NCBI GenBank assembly: GCA_963989245.1
Contig: OZ022341.1
Coordinates: 56,623,128-56,687,127, forward strand
DNA length: 64,000 nucleotides
Source: Nansenia antarctica
Taxonomy: Eukaryota; Chordata; Actinopteri; Argentiniformes; Microstomatidae
Reading direction: 5' to 3'
A program made the position numbers and the translations under genes. Below are positions 36,080 to 49,059 of the stretch, piece after piece. The stretch's first letter is position 1, and every line of letters begins with the position of its first letter. Below the pieces are notes generated by a model. That model was not told the DNA's origin. It was given only the letters and a program-made list of their open reading frames with translations, and did no database searches.

Positions 36080-37625
36080 TTGATTTATAGTAATCAAAGT
36101 CAAAGTCAAAAGTCAAAAGTCACTTTATTGTCCCATCACTGGGAAATTTGTATTGGGCTTGCACCCCACAGCAGCCAACAAAGAGCAACAGACAATACAG
36201 AATGTTAACACACAAACAGAAGGCAGCCTTGATTAAAACAAGAGTGGAAATAAAACGAGCAAGATATGTTCACATTCATCTGGTGCAGTTTAAAAGTTTA
36301 ACAGAAACAGGAATAAAATAATTTTTAAATCTATTTAGTCTAGCGCGGGGGACTCTGAACCTCCTCCCAGAGGGCAGCAGTTCATACTCTGCATGTAGGA
36401 CATGGGAGGGATTCATGAGAATTCTATTAGCCTGTCTGAGAGTAGCCTGTTCGAAAATAGACTGCAGGGATGAGTGGTCTTTCACCCCTATGATCTTCCA
36501 TGCAGTCTGTATCAGTCGGACCAGTTTGGACCTTAGTTGTACAGATAGGTTACCAAACCAAGATGTAATGCCGTATCTGATGAGACTCTCTAAGACAGAC
36601 TGGTAGAAGAGTAGCATACATTTTTGGTCAACACCATGAACTCTAAGACGGCGTAGGAAGTGTAGTCGTTGTTGTAATCTGCTACAAAGGCTGTCTACAT
36701 GAGTGCTCCAGGTGAGTGAGTTGTCAATGAAAACCCCAAGATACTTGTAAGAGGCGACCTGAGAGATGGATTGTTTGTGGGTGACCACAGGCCTGTGGTC
36801 CCCAACACCTCTGGGGTCGAACACCATCTCCTCAGTCTTCTTAACATTTAAAACCAGGCAGTTAACATCACACCATTTAACAAACCTCTGGATTTCAGAA
36901 TAATAGTCAATTAAGTCACTGTCCTTTTTAATTAAAGCAAGGATGGCAGTGTCATCCGAGAATTTTATGATGCGATTGCTAGGGTAGGTGCTTCTGCACT
37001 CGTTTGTGTATAAAGTGAAGAGCACAGGGGAACTGACTATACCCTGTGGAGCACCAGTGCTTATGGTTCTGGGTTCCGAAAGAGTGCCATTAACACTGAC
37101 CCGCTGTGTGCGGTTAGTTAAAAAGGAGTGATACCATTTTATAATGAGGGGGGGGACATTAAGCCCATTTAACTTCTCAATTAAAAGGTGCGGCTGTATC
37201 GTGTTAAAAGCAGAACTGAAATCAACAAATAGGAGTCGGACATAGGAGGTAGGGTCCTCTAAGTGCTTAGATATGAAGTGCACCATGGCTGAGGTTGCAT
37301 CATCTGTACCTGTGTTACATCTATAAGCAAACTGAAAAGGGTCCAGAGAGCAACTGACTGCATTTTTCACTTTACATATAATGAATTTTTCAAAACATTT
37401 CATTACAACAGAAGTCAAAGCGACTGGTCGCAGGTCATTATTTTCCTTGCAGCTAGCCTTCTTAGGAACAGGAATAATGATAGCGTCTTTCCAGATGGAC
37501 GGAACAGTGTGAGAGACAGAATCATAGACAGAATAGTTGACTGTACAACTGTAAAGTATTAGGCAACAAGAATGAATCAGAAATGACACACTTTTCTTTG
37601 CAGAAAGTAAGTTACGGTACATTTA
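36080..37625 (-). mobile_element. L2/CR1-type LINE, 5'-truncated
   Basis: On the minus strand: a reverse transcriptase frame, a short 3' UTR and a simple-repeat tail of ACTTTTG/ACTTTG units (36090-36125), typical of L2/CR1-like LINEs. The endonuclease half is missing, so it arose by 5' truncation. Inserted in the mariner-like composite. Confidence 0.85.
36276..37622 (-). CDS. LINE reverse transcriptase, uninterrupted 448-codon frame
   Basis: RNA-dependent DNA polymerase of a non-LTR retrotransposon. Motifs in order: NNDLRPVALTSVVMKCFEK; LLFVDFSSAFNTIQPHLL with the first catalytic Asp; STGAPQGIVSSPVLFTLY; IIKFSDDTAILAL with the catalytic Asp pair (FSDD in place of the usual FADD); YKYLGVFIDNSLTW; and the C-terminal LPSGRRFRVPRARLNRFKN typical of L2-like ORF2. 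Lack of stops over 1.3 kb suggests a young insertion. The first residues may be flanking sequence, as the element is cut off before the RT, so it is unlikely to be autonomous. Confidence 0.88.
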   Translation of the reverse strand: MYRNLLSAKKSVSFLIHSCCLILYSCTVNYSVYDSVSHTVPSIWKDAIIIPVPKKASCKENNDLRPVALTSVVMKCFEKFIICKVKNAVSCSLDPFQFAYRCNTGTDDATSAMVHFISKHLEDPTSYVRLLFVDFSSAFNTIQPHLLIEKLNGLNVPPLIIKWYHSFLTNRTQRVSVNGTLSEPRTISTGAPQGIVSSPVLFTLYTNECRSTYPSNRIIKFSDDTAILALIKKDSDLIDYYSEIQRFVKWCDVNCLVLNVKKTEEMVFDPRGVGDHRPVVTHKQSISQVASYKYLGVFIDNSLTWSTHVDSLCSRLQQRLHFLRRLRVHGVDQKCMLLFYQSVLESLIRYGITSWFGNLSVQLRSKLVRLIQTAWKIIGVKDHSSLQSIFEQATLRQANRILMNPSHVLHAEYELLPSGRRFRVPRARLNRFKNYFIPVSVKLLNCTR

Positions 37626-38468
37626 CTTCAAAGTACACTACATTTACTTCATTTACATTTACTAAAAGAAAAACAGAAATTCCAGGGCTACAATACAATA
37701 GCAATCACACAAAAAATGTCTCACTCCTGAGGGTTCTGGTCCACCCTCTGGTCTGCATCTGGTTTGATTGATTGATTGATTGAAAACTTTATTAGAAGGT
37801 TTGCAGAAGTAGGTACATGAAAGTACATATTACATACAAGGTCAACTAAAAGGATAAAAACCCAAGAAAGCCACTGGCTTATTTCAATTGGGGTCCTTGA
37901 TTTTCAAGGTCACATCTAGTAATGTCTTCCCAGGCAATGCATCTAGTCTATTTCATTTCATTGTATATATTCTGCTAATATGCTAGACATTTCAATCACT
38001 GCTTACTGCAAATAGTGAAAATACCACCGCTCATCCGTTATCAGACTTTGCTGAGGTGCTGGAACTGAAGAGGATAAATAGAGTGCAAAATAATAGCATC
38101 TGCACACTCAAACACTGTGCAAAAAAATGTAGTTTATTGCTAGCTTTCGGTGATATATGACAGAAATATGATTACTGCAAAAATGCAACAAATCATTCTG
38201 TTTTGAATGTGTTCTTCACAGTTATGAACACAGTGTTGGAAAAATGTGTTACAAATGCATAGTGTTTTGCAGGTGGTGGAGTTTGAATGACAGAAGAGTT
38301 CATTGATTTTGGAGAACGTGGTCATTGAATGCATTTAGTGTGAAAGCAATGTAAAAATGACTGACAGTTTGGTTCACATGGACTTCTGTTTCGCTGACTG
38401 TATGAAGAGTTTTGACAATGTGACTTCAGTTTTGAACACTCCGACTTAGCAATCGTAAAAAAACTGTA

Positions 38469-41111
38469 ATTCCAAAACAGATGAGAGATAGTGTATAACA
38501 GTGATGTGGAGTAGTTGAATTACAATAGTTCCAGGCCAGGTTATTTAACTCAGGCAGTTCCTTACGTCAATACAATCCTGGCACTATACTACCACAGTGT
38601 GAAACTGAGGTTCAACACAGAAACAGGAAAAACAAACACCACACATCCAAGCCAATGACCTGCTCTGTGAACGACGACAGCAACTAGGTGGCATAGATGT
38701 ATTGACAAACAGGAGTGCAGCAGATATTTGGCAAGAGGAATAACATTTGATCATCTATAATGAGTGGCGGGGATTGAGTCTCTGATAGAGCTGGCTCTCA
38801 TGTAGAGATGAAAGGGTTACAGATTAAGCAAGTCTGGATCCTTTGGGAGTCAATGCTGTTTAGGAGATTCAGACAGCTCCCAGATACAGTACCAGTCAAA
38901 AATCTTGACAATTGAATGGGATGGTGTGTCCAAACGTTTGACTGGTACTGTCTACAGACAGGGATGATGGGAACAGGCTTGGTGTAGTCTCATTAGAGAG
39001 CTTATTCATTCTGTGAATGAATGCCATTCTGACATGGCAGAGCAAGCACACAGTATTAGCAAAATGTCAGACATTTCACCTTTAGCTCATTAAATCCATG
39101 TACTTGGAGATTGTAGGTGTCATTCTGACGAAGACTTAAAGGTTATCCTCTCACCTTTCCTCACCCACTCTTGACAAGAAAGTCTGTCTATTAGTCAGTA
39201 AACATGGATTTGTAAACTATGAAGTGTTCCCAGATCATAGCCAGCTAATTTCATGTGCATATTCAAGGTGGTGGACAAGGGTGGACAAGTAGGTGGATGG
39301 GCTGGAGAACATTCTAACAGCCCATCCAGTAGCAAAGCCGTTTGAAGAATCCATCAAGCTCACACAACATCATCATTGTGTTCTCCTTATATTTATGCCC
39401 TAACATGCCACAGCACCCACTAAACTATAACACCCATGTCTTTCTAGTGGCATACAAGTTTTCTTGTATAGACAAATGGGTCCCCATCCATCCACACATT
39501 CATACACATACCCACACTGCTGTGGTACATTCTAATTCACTAATTCTGACAAAGTGATTTATCAGTCTTCTTCTCTCAAAGCACCTCTGTGTTTTTACAT
39601 ACCCCTAGGACTGTTGGCATGGTTAGGATGGAATGCATTCTACCATAAAGATTCACTCCATTCACTTGTGAGGGGAGAGTTTGTCAGTACAGCATCACTA
39701 CCTTTTTGGGCAGCAGAAAAGCTTTAATTGGGGGTCAAGAAAATGTGTGAGAAAATCCCATCAATAATTCAGATTCAGCAAGTAGGTCAAAGGAGTTTCA
39801 AATCAGTAACTGCTCTGTCTTACTTCTAAGTTCTCCAAGTTCAGCAGTTTGCCAAGGGTCTCTTCTATTTACTATCAATGGTGTCATTCTGCATCCTTCG
39901 GTGTTTACATCCTTCCCCGAATCAGGATTTGTAACATAAAGCATAAGCACCTACAGAAATAAAAGGGAACTCTTTGAGTTTTGTCTGAGGAGTAATTCAT
40001 TTCCTCCAGTGCGTACTGCAATTTAAAATTCTGCTTAATCTTTGCTGGGTCTTGTATTCATTATTTATGCTATCTTACAGGCATTCTGCTAGGAATCTAT
40101 GCGTCGGCCCTGTTTCAGGGTTACCCTGGTCTTGATGCTCATATATCAGGCATGAAACAGAGCTTGAGAATATATTCTTATGATCTCTGTATCCTTTGTG
40201 TATATTATGCGCATTGAGTTGCATCTTGTAAGAAATGCGCTATACAAATAAAATGTGTGTTTTGAGCGAGCTAATACATTCCCGGAGCCTTAGTGGGTGT
40301 ATATCTGCGCATTACGTTGTCTCACAATACTGTAGTTGTGACAGACTTCTGTGTCAGCCACTGATGAGTTCAAGGGTCTTCTTCTGCAAGGGTCCAGACT
40401 ATCGCAATTAATGACCCAAGGGACACTCTTAGGCGTCAAATCTCTTGGGCTTTCAAAAGTTGGATATCAATGCGCATCCTCGTATATAAGTAATGGTGGT
40501 ATTTGTAAAAGTGCATGATGAGACGCTGATCTACTGTCATCATGGACTGAGATCAGTTACATGACATAGTGCTCTGCTAACTATTAGAAATCATGTGACA
40601 TCCTGGTTGTCCTCAAACCAGGCAGACTAAATGCAGATTCCAAAGCTTTTTGGGGAAGACAGTCCATCCTATAAAGAGGTGCTTGACCAGCCAAACAGAA
40701 ACAGATGTCAAATGAGCAAAGAGAAGCTCTCCAAGCTCTTAACCCTGACTCTGACGAAGAATAAGCTGGCTACTCTCAGCTCAGCTGCTCTGTGTTAATC
40801 TATCTGTGATAACAGCAAATCCAGTGAAAACCCCTCACTGGCTTGATAGCCTACAAAGCACTGTTTACCCTCCTGAAGTGTTTTGTAAGTTGCCTTTTCA
40901 GCTTTTGACTTCCTGCCCTAGTGCTGCTTACAGACAAGCCACAGAATCCTATGGTAATAGCACACAATTATTCATTCTCTTGTGCCACATGTTTACTGAT
41001 TTTCCTGTCTTGAGATAAACTAATTACAGTGGTAATCTGGGATGATCTGTGTGCTACTGTATCGGTGGGTTGAAAGGTCTCAGAACCTGTGTGATCAGAT
41101 CTGCATGGTGA
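38469..41111. other. Intergenic, nothing recognised
   Basis: Unique sequence. Short frames without domains. Confidence 0.45.
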
Positions 41112-41119
41112 AGCACAGG

Positions 41120-42061
41120 CATGGGCGGACTGGGATCAAAAAACAGCCCTGGCATTTGCGACACAACAGCCCTATTTCCAAACGCAACACGCAACACGGA
41201 TTGTTAACATAAAAAGTCAGAGGACAGATGCCAAACTACAGACATGTTTGCTGTAATTATATGTATTATCAGTAGGCAGTCATATCTCTTTCAATAGCCT
41301 TTTCACACCGAATGTACTTTTTTGTGCTATTTTCGGCCCAATACATGCGCATTTCGGTGCATTCCTACTTCCAATACACTTGCTCCCTGCATCCAGTTGT
41401 TGCACATTAACTGCATCGCTCTCATCAAATTCCCCCATTCTGAAAATGAAAGCAGTGTAACGTTAAACGGAATGATGACATGAGGTGCGTGTCCACTGGT
41501 GATATAGAGCTGACTACGATAGTTATGGAGATATACTCCAGTTCTATGAGTGGAGCAGAGCCCCATAGGGGAGCTCTGCTCCTATTGGTTTACCCCGCTA
41601 CCTAAAGTAGCCAATGACTGAATTTTTCGATGTCCGCGCCCGCCCTGGGGTGCTATAAAACGGGCGTCCTCCGTTACCTCATTCTCCCAAACATACAATA
41701 CAGCCGGGTTTGAACAAGTCGAAGTGGGCCAGCAGCCCTATGGGGCTCCGCTCCACTCATAGAACTGGAGTATACCTCCATAACTATCCTTCTATATCGT
41801 GGAGCTCCGCCCCATAGGGGAGCTCTGCTCCTATTGGTTTAGGGCCCTGGGCATCCGCGATGCAGAACTGCGTGGTTGGCCCGGCCGATATAAAATGTTT
41901 TGGGCCGCGGTCTGCTGAAATAAGTTATTTTCAATGAAAATCACCAGAGACAAAATTACAAATATATATATATATTTTGTATATAATAAATTCTGAGCGG
42001 CCCAGAGTCTCACGGCCCTCCTGGCATTTGCCAGGCTTGCCCGGTGGCCAGTCCGCCACTG
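41120..42061. mobile_element. Non-autonomous hAT element (GGCGGACTGG family)
   Basis: Ends CATGGGCGGACTGG (41120) and CCAGTCCGCCACTG (to 42061). Perfect 8-bp target duplication AGCACAGG at 41112-41119 and 42062-42069. No transposase. Carries a nested inverted-repeat insert at 41517-41850. Confidence 0.88.
41517..41850 (+). mobile_element. Inverted-repeat insert with core-promoter-like loop (possible DIRS terminal piece)
   Basis: Arms at about 41517-41570 (GATAGTTATGGAGATATACT...) and 41737-41790 (inverse, ...CCTCCATAACTATC) enclose a loop. The loop has an inverted CCAAT (41584), CCAAT at 41611-41615 and TATAAAA at 41654-41660 followed by a GC-rich stretch. The arm resembles the terminal repeats of fish tyrosine-recombinase retrotransposons (AGTTCTATGAG). 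A second copy of CCCATAGGGGAGCTCTGCTC lies after the right arm (41812). Confidence 0.55.
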
Positions 42062-42107
42062 AGCACAGGCTAGACGTACAGCATTATCGCATCGCTCCAT
42101 TTGCTCT

Positions 42108-42735
42108 AATTAGTGTGCTTGCTGTAAGCAAGCAACACTACTGTTATCTCACATATATATTTATTTATTATTATTATAGCTACATTTTGCCACAGCTACT
42201 CCTCCCAGAGTTTTTGCACTATAGGTAGACATTAAAGGTGTCAAAACTCATTACATTTTTGTTGCTATTGTTTTGTGGAAGGTTCCAGTGAACGGTTTAT
42301 GAAATATTAAAGTTTTTGTGGCCGAAATCTGGCCCATAGGAATGAATGGTAGAATGTTGAGAAAGTAGAGTGTGGCAGTTGGCTTTTTGAAAATGTTCAC
42401 ACATTTTGTAAACTGCCGCTGCGTCTACAGGTTTAAGTCCACATACACATATTATCTTATATCAAAATGTTTAGCCAGTCACACTGTCAACTGAATATAT
42501 AGGCCATGACATTAATAGTTTTACATTCTGGACACACTCACACACACACAGACACACACATACAGATATGTTACACTACAAAATGTTAAGCTTTTAACTT
42601 ACATGTTCAATATCAAGGGATAGCGTTTATGCTTCTTGGCCTAAATACCTCGATATGGGTTTCGGGGAAGCACACTTCACAATTTCCACATAAATTGTAC
42701 CTCTCTAGTTTCATTTCTGAAATCCTGTTTATATC
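42108..42735. mobile_element. Second copy of the repeat family at 10.6-11.7 kb
   Basis: Shares the palindromic head AGTGTGCTTGCTGTAAGCAA, the middle TAGGTAGACATTAAAGGTGT and the tail CACACTTCACAATTTCCACA with the element at 10559-11735. The internal CA array is much shorter (42538-42560). Diverged between the landmarks. Confidence 0.7.
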
Positions 42736-43500
42736 GACTACTTCTAATACACATCCCAGAGGATGATGTGATCATATCTCTTACAGAACATGACTGATAC
42801 AACTTTTAAGGAGGCTCTAGAGTAAGTCTACACATTTTGAAAGTGATAACAAATGAATCTCATTGTCATAACTATCCAAGTGTGAGCTGTTTGTCCCTCT
42901 ATGTTCTCTTAAAAATGACAGAAGCATGTCTTCACCTTCTTGATTACTTACTTTGCCTGTTGTTGTCTTATTGTCACAATGATTACATTAAACATGACGG
43001 TTTGTATAGCCATATCGATGAATCATAATATTGATTAATTGTAAATTGTACATCTTTTCGGTTGAAACAATTTGAAATCGAACTAATATTTTCATCTGAA
43101 TGGAACACAATGAACACGAATAAATGGAGCAGTATGGTTTAGTGAATCTGAAATTACATAAAAAGAAGACACTTTGTGGTCTCTATTAGAACAAAGATGA
43201 AGAGCAGTTGTGCAAACTCCATTATAATGGTCTCAACTGGTGGTTACTATGGTGATACAATTGATAGAGAAGGTCAAGCAAACTGAAAAGGTTCTTTCTG
43301 TGCTCTTCTGATGGTGTTCAAAGATGCACTATGCAGTTTTGCTGTTAAAGCAGTTTAAAGGACAATGCCAAACCAGCTAAAGCATATATCATGTCTGTAT
43401 GCATATTATTTAATTGTATACTAGTTCATTTTGGCACAGTTTAGTTGTGCCTTCTTCTAGCTAGCACAACGACTACCAATGGCCCCAGGCCTGAGCAGAG
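42736..43500. other. Intergenic, nothing recognised
   Basis: Unique AT-rich sequence. Confidence 0.45.
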
Positions 43501-43504
43501 ATGA

Positions 43505-43615
43505 CTTTTTCCTGCTATGACTGGTAGATAGATGATTCACTTACTTAGTCAAATGTATTTGTTGTAAGTTGCTTTGGATAAAGGCGTCTGCGAAATGCCA
43601 ACAATGTAAATGTAC
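43505..43615 (+). repeat. Short SINE-like fish repeat
   Basis: Contains GTAAGTTGCTTTGGATAAAG and GCGTCTGCGAAATGCC. Same family as 62140-62216. Confidence 0.7.
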
Positions 43616-46600
43616 AAATGTAGTTGATCTGGTCAAAGGAAGATCTTAGTTGCTTTTTCTACATTTGCATAAATCAAGGGTTTTTTCTCATGATAAAACT
43701 ATTGACAGGGTGTTTCTCCAGTGGTTACTCATGCAAACTAATGTAACCAATACATTTCTCTGCTTATAGCATACAAGGTAGGGGAAACTGTTTGTTTTGG
43801 GGCTGGATTACTTCAATGAATTGCTGCTGTTGTAAAAACAACAGGTGCATCAGGGCTGTGCAGGCTCCCGGAGCCGCTATCCAGGCAATTGCCTCCCTCC
43901 TCCACCACCCAAAACAATGTCTCCAAGGTTACTCTGGTGCCAGTTGACTGGCTGCCAGAGCGCCTCTCCTTCCCCTCTCTCCCCCAGCTGGGTCTCCCCA
44001 TAGGAATCAGTAACAGCTGAAACAGGAGAGAACATTGACCTGATAGAGAGCTCTAACACTGGCCTCGCCTCCCTGATTCTGACCAACCCCCCCCAGCCCC
44101 CCATCTCCTGTGTCCCCTCCCCCCTCCCCCTTCCCCCAGCCCATCCACACCCCTCCCACACCATCCGCTGGCGGGACCATGGCCTCCCCCTGGAGGTTTG
44201 GCTGGGCTGGGCTGGCCAGAGGCCCCACAACACACAGGGTCACTGACACATCCCGGTTTACAGCAAGGCGGTGAGAGTCAGTCTGGCCCATCTGAAGGAA
44301 GTGAAAGGGGATGCACATGTCAGATTGTGGTTTTGAGGAGGATTTGTGGGTTTAGCCGCACCAAAAAATTAAGTTTCAACTTTCAAGTTTATTGTTACGC
44401 CACATTAAACAAGTGAGTAACATTCTTAGGCTTCGATTCTTGACATTGCAGCACAAGGCAATAAGGCAATAGGCGTAATTCAAGATAATAAAAAAGTGAC
44501 AATAATACAGGACATAAGTGACTAATACGATTAAGGGTTTAATGGACAATGGAATTAAGAGGCTAACTTGCACAGCTACTTTTTGGTTTTTTGAGCAAAT
44601 GGAGAGGACATTCTAGACTGAAGCAGGGAGCTTGCTTAGGCCTACTTTTTCATACAGTACAGGTGACAGAAATTAAAGAGAACAATACTGAACTTTGGCT
44701 GAATGTCTAATATGAAATCCATCCCAATGTAAAAAATAAATAAATGAATGCATCTAGAAAAGACAAATATGCAACCTATATTGACATCGCAACATGCCAT
44801 AGATAATTGTTCAACCTATGACTTTTTAACAACTTGAGAAACTTTACTGGATTAAAGTTCTTAAATGTGACTATAGTCGGTTCCTGTTTACTGTGGAAGA
44901 GGAACCCCTTTCTCTGCTTGTGTAAGTGCCTTTTAACCAGACACACAGAAAAGAGGAAGATATTGTCAAATCATTCAATTGTCTCCTTTTTTCCTCTTTT
45001 ATTTCATCCTACCCCCTGACAACATGACCATTATTATGACATTCGATTTGTAAGACTCACTGGACGTTATTAAAATGTTTCTAATTTGCTACGTCATGTG
45101 TGCTTTTTCTTCCATTGGGATGAACAACCAGAAAAATGTCAACCACCTCAAGTACGTGAGTCACGGTAGTTTAATTAGAGTTTAAGGAAAAAGGAGGCAA
45201 AAGGAGGATTCCAAGAAAACTGATACTCAATCTTGTTTTGAGCTAGACAACAGTACTCGTTCATATTTGAGATGCTTGACACTGCAAACTGCTGAAGGCA
45301 TGTTTTATTCATCACCATTATGCATTGGAATTTTTGGTTGAAAAAGGGAAATGTTGTGTCTATGACACCATTTTCTGAGTACTGACAGGCAGAACCCAGA
45401 GAATATGGGGAGGATAGCAGCCACAGCTCATCATTGACACACAGTGTATGATTGCTATTCTTCGATGACATGATGTCTCATTCATGTCAAATTGAAGTTC
45501 ATGAAGGCTTAGGAGATCAGTACTTTCTAAGGATATTGTGCTTTATGATTGATCATATTTTATACAATTCTACTAAACACAAAATGGACATGGCCAAGGA
45601 CATTATCCAGAAGAGACAAGTGGTATATTGCAGAGCAGTATTCAGATCTCTTACTAGTTAAGTGAACCACAACGTCTCACTTTGTTTTAATCAATGGATT
45701 CCATCAATTCACATAGTTTTTAATCAATGGATTCCATCAATAAAAAAGTATTCACTTGTTAGTCAACCGTTAGTCAACAGCAAATTTGGAATCAATAAAT
45801 CAATCAGATTTAGTAGGAGAGAAAACCCCTGGAAGGACATCCACTAATTGGATAAACGTGTGGCAAGACTTATAGGGCTGTGACGTTGGAGAGACGCTGG
45901 AATGCCTTGTAGTGAAGATGGCCGGGGGGCTTCACAGTGGCCACTTTGTTCCTATTCCTGTTTCCTCTGAAAATTCCTGCTTTAAACACTTGTGATCTTA
46001 CGCATCACAAGCAGCGGCAGTCCTGTTTACTGAGGACACAGGTCAAAGATCCTTGACACGTGTTTGTCATTAATTGGGAACAACTGGCCAATGGGACGAT
46101 CAAAGGAGAGGGGGGACAGACATGTAAACATGCCCCCAGGCCCTGGAACCATCTCTGGGGGAACCACACCCAGGACACAGGAGCTCGGTACCAGAGAAGG
46201 ACTACCGTTAATAAGTTGCTACAGTAGACACTGCAATACTGCATTTTCTCACACATCAAACATTATCGTGAAACATTAAACACATCAAACATTATCACGT
46301 CCTCCCCTCATGATTCCATATATCAGAGGGATAAGTATAGTGATCATCCAGAGAATTAAGGCAGCTAGACAGCTAACAATATGATTAAAAACATTCACGG
46401 GCACACAGCACTGTGCCCAGTTGTTCATTTATCTAAACCTACAAATCATGCTGGCTGCTGGGGTGGCATTGGCATTAACTGAGCATACCAAAGATACCCG
46501 GACCATAAGCTCACACAATGCTGGGCTTTTCTCCCGCGAGCTCAGAGGGGGTATGGTCAGAGGGATATGAGCTTGGCACCCACCACACTGGCGGGCTAAA

Positions 46601-47120
46601 CGATTACTCTGGGAGACACATGCCGGTTGTGTTCTGGTGCATCTGTCAGCCGGTGGCATTCCTGCGGCTGCAGCCTGTGCTGAGGCAGCGATCTGTGCAG
46701 ACAAAAGTCTTATCGACATGCCGCACAAACAACAGCGTGCCCCCCCCCCCAGCTAGCCCTCTCTACCCTGTCCCCGGGGCCTGCTTTTAATCAATTGTAT
46801 CTCTTCATAAGGGGTGTAGGCACCCTCAGTCACAGGAAAGGTCCATGTGGGTGTCACTGATCACAACACACAATGGAGCTGGTCCTTCGGCTATTTGTGG
46901 TTGGGCTTGTGAAAGTCCAGATAGAGAGATGCTCCTGCCTTCAGGGTTGAAAAATAAAGAGGTGTTTTTCAAAGGGAATGGGAATGGCATGCATTCATGC
47001 TTTACACACACTTAAATGTGAGACTTTTCCTTCTCACTAATGAGAAACACTTAAGTTTTGGAATGTGTGACTATTACTTCCAGCTGCAATATGACAGCCT
47101 ACAAGCTAGTGCACGTATAG
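43616..47120. other. Intergenic, no gene recognised
   Basis: Mostly unique. A C-rich block at 44085-44165 opens several overlapping frames without domains. A LINE/SINE tail-like segment starts near 44380 (TTCAAGTTTATTGTTACGCC). A 33-bp tandem duplication (ATCAATGGATTCCATCAA) lies at 45688-45742. Confidence 0.45.
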
Positions 47121-47122
47121 GT

Positions 47123-47168
47123 GCACACACACACACACACAAACACACACATATACACACACACACAA
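47123..47168. repeat. (CA)n microsatellite
   Basis: Short interrupted CA array. Confidence 0.9.
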
Positions 47169-49059
47169 TAAAAAACTATGCTCTTTTATGTAACATTATT
47201 GATCTTCACTTGAGTGTTTACTACGATATGTAAATATGTAAATATAATTATGCATTTAAGTCACACTTGGGAGAACTGGGACTTCCCAATGCATTTCATA
47301 TTTCATATGCGCATGGCATTGGAAGACCGAACATTTACATAATCCAAAAACACTTTGCAGTAAACCACATACACTTTTGCATAATAGATGCATTTCTACA
47401 GCAATTGAATGCTGTTTCTCCCAGTGATGTGCTACTCTCACTCACAGATGTAGGAAGGCTGGGGTTGATTGATGGGAAAGTTATAGTAACACAGGGCTCT
47501 GCATGTGAGCACAGACAAAGTAGCTGCATGGCTCCTCTGAGACAGCAGAGTAGGAGGGTAAACCTTGTTGCACATCCAGCTCACCCTACCTAAAAAATAC
47601 AATTAAAAACAAGAGACCTTTAAAAAATGTCTTATCCCTTCACGAATAATTTGAATGAACAGTGGATACATAACAGACTTCCATGTGTAGAATGGCTGTC
47701 GGTGTCAGGGATAAGCTCACCGTTGTGTTTGAAATGCAGGGGGCTTGAATCGCCATCTGTGTCAGCAACAGAGGCACACCCAAAACAGAAGGAGATATTC
47801 CCCCAATGCTCCCAGAGTGGGTGGGGTAGGGAGCAGAGGAAGAAAGAAAGCAACGGGAGCAGGAATCAGGGCCAGTTCCACAGAGGAGAGTGGAGACCTG
47901 CAATTATTCAGCAGAGCGGAAGCTGTTCCTCTCCCTTCCTCACACAAAACGCAGGCTTATGAAATAGAATATTATATTTCCCAATCTTTTGTGCTGAGGT
48001 GAGTGTTTGGTTCCAGTACCTTTTGTCAGTATAACTACGCAGACAAATCTCGGTTTGGCCATTTTGGTTGAGTGAGGCTATTCCCACAAGACACAATGGG
48101 CACAACTAATAGGATTCCCGTAATGGCAGTGGAAAAGCTGCAGACTAACATTTACGGTTGGGCAGATTGAGTTTTAAAGAGGTTCCTTTCACCTCCTGTC
48201 CTTGTCCCATTCAGCCAGGTCAGTGGGCTCCTCCCTGGTGTTTTGTGTAAAGCTATTCAGGGTTCTCCATCACTCAGTGCCTCCACGTCTCTCCTCTGCC
48301 CTAGCTTCAGTGTAATTAAACACTGACCCTAAACAAACGGATGGCATTCACTCAATAATCATGTACGTGCTTGGAGCTAGGGCTATTGGGTGTTTTCCAA
48401 TGAAGCAATACGAAAAGTAAACATTGACAGAAAAAGGGGGAAATATGGTAGCTGAAATCCAACGGGTGTAGGTCTGAATTCAGTGTTTCAGAGATGACGG
48501 TTATACTTCAGCGCTGACGACAGCGAGTGTGATATTACAGATCATTATTGCTAATAAGATAGCCCTTGTCAGCTCAGGCTCAATGCCTTATATACTATGA
48601 CTCATTCTCAGCACCATCCTGGTGATGAGGATTATAGTCAATGTCAGGCTTCCGGGCAGCTACAGTTGGAAGTGAATAGGGGAGAGAAGGCTCTGTTACA
48701 GAAACCTGTACATCAGGAAATACCTCAGCTACTTATACAGTAAACTGTTATGTTAATTTTAGCACCTTGTCATCTATGGTGGTTTATTACCCATACATAC
48801 TGTAGTAATGGGTAATCAACCCATTCCCCTATCTCATATCTCCTTAGAAGTCTCAACAAATAGAGGTGTTTATTTACCAACAATGGATGTTGGCAAACAT
48901 TTAAGCCTTGTTTATATAGTATATAAAGTATGTCAGTAAAATATGTCAGCACACCCTTAAAGCACACCCATTCTGAGAAACACTGTTGAGTGATGCAACA
49001 CATGAGACATGAGGGAATAGGATTCATGTGAAGCGACATTCCATAAAGGCTAACACTAG
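47169..49059. other. Intergenic, nothing recognised
   Basis: Unique sequence without a supported coding frame. Confidence 0.45.

Larger units (their letters stand above)
35307..38466. mobile_element. Mariner-like composite element with TA target site
   Basis: About 70-bp inverted ends containing TTTTTTTACGATTGCTAAGT (left, from 35307) and its inverse ACTTAGCAATCGTAAAAAAA (right, to 38466), flanked by TA (35305-35306 and 38467-38468). A second copy of the left 250 bp lies in direct orientation at 35808-36065, with CACTGGCAACAATGTTCACT in both. A LINE is inserted between that copy and the right part. Non-coding apart from the LINE. Confidence 0.72.

Noticed and set aside
43877..44318. Gly/Trp-rich frames on the minus strand
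   Set aside because: Arise from a C-rich, low-complexity block open in several frames at once.
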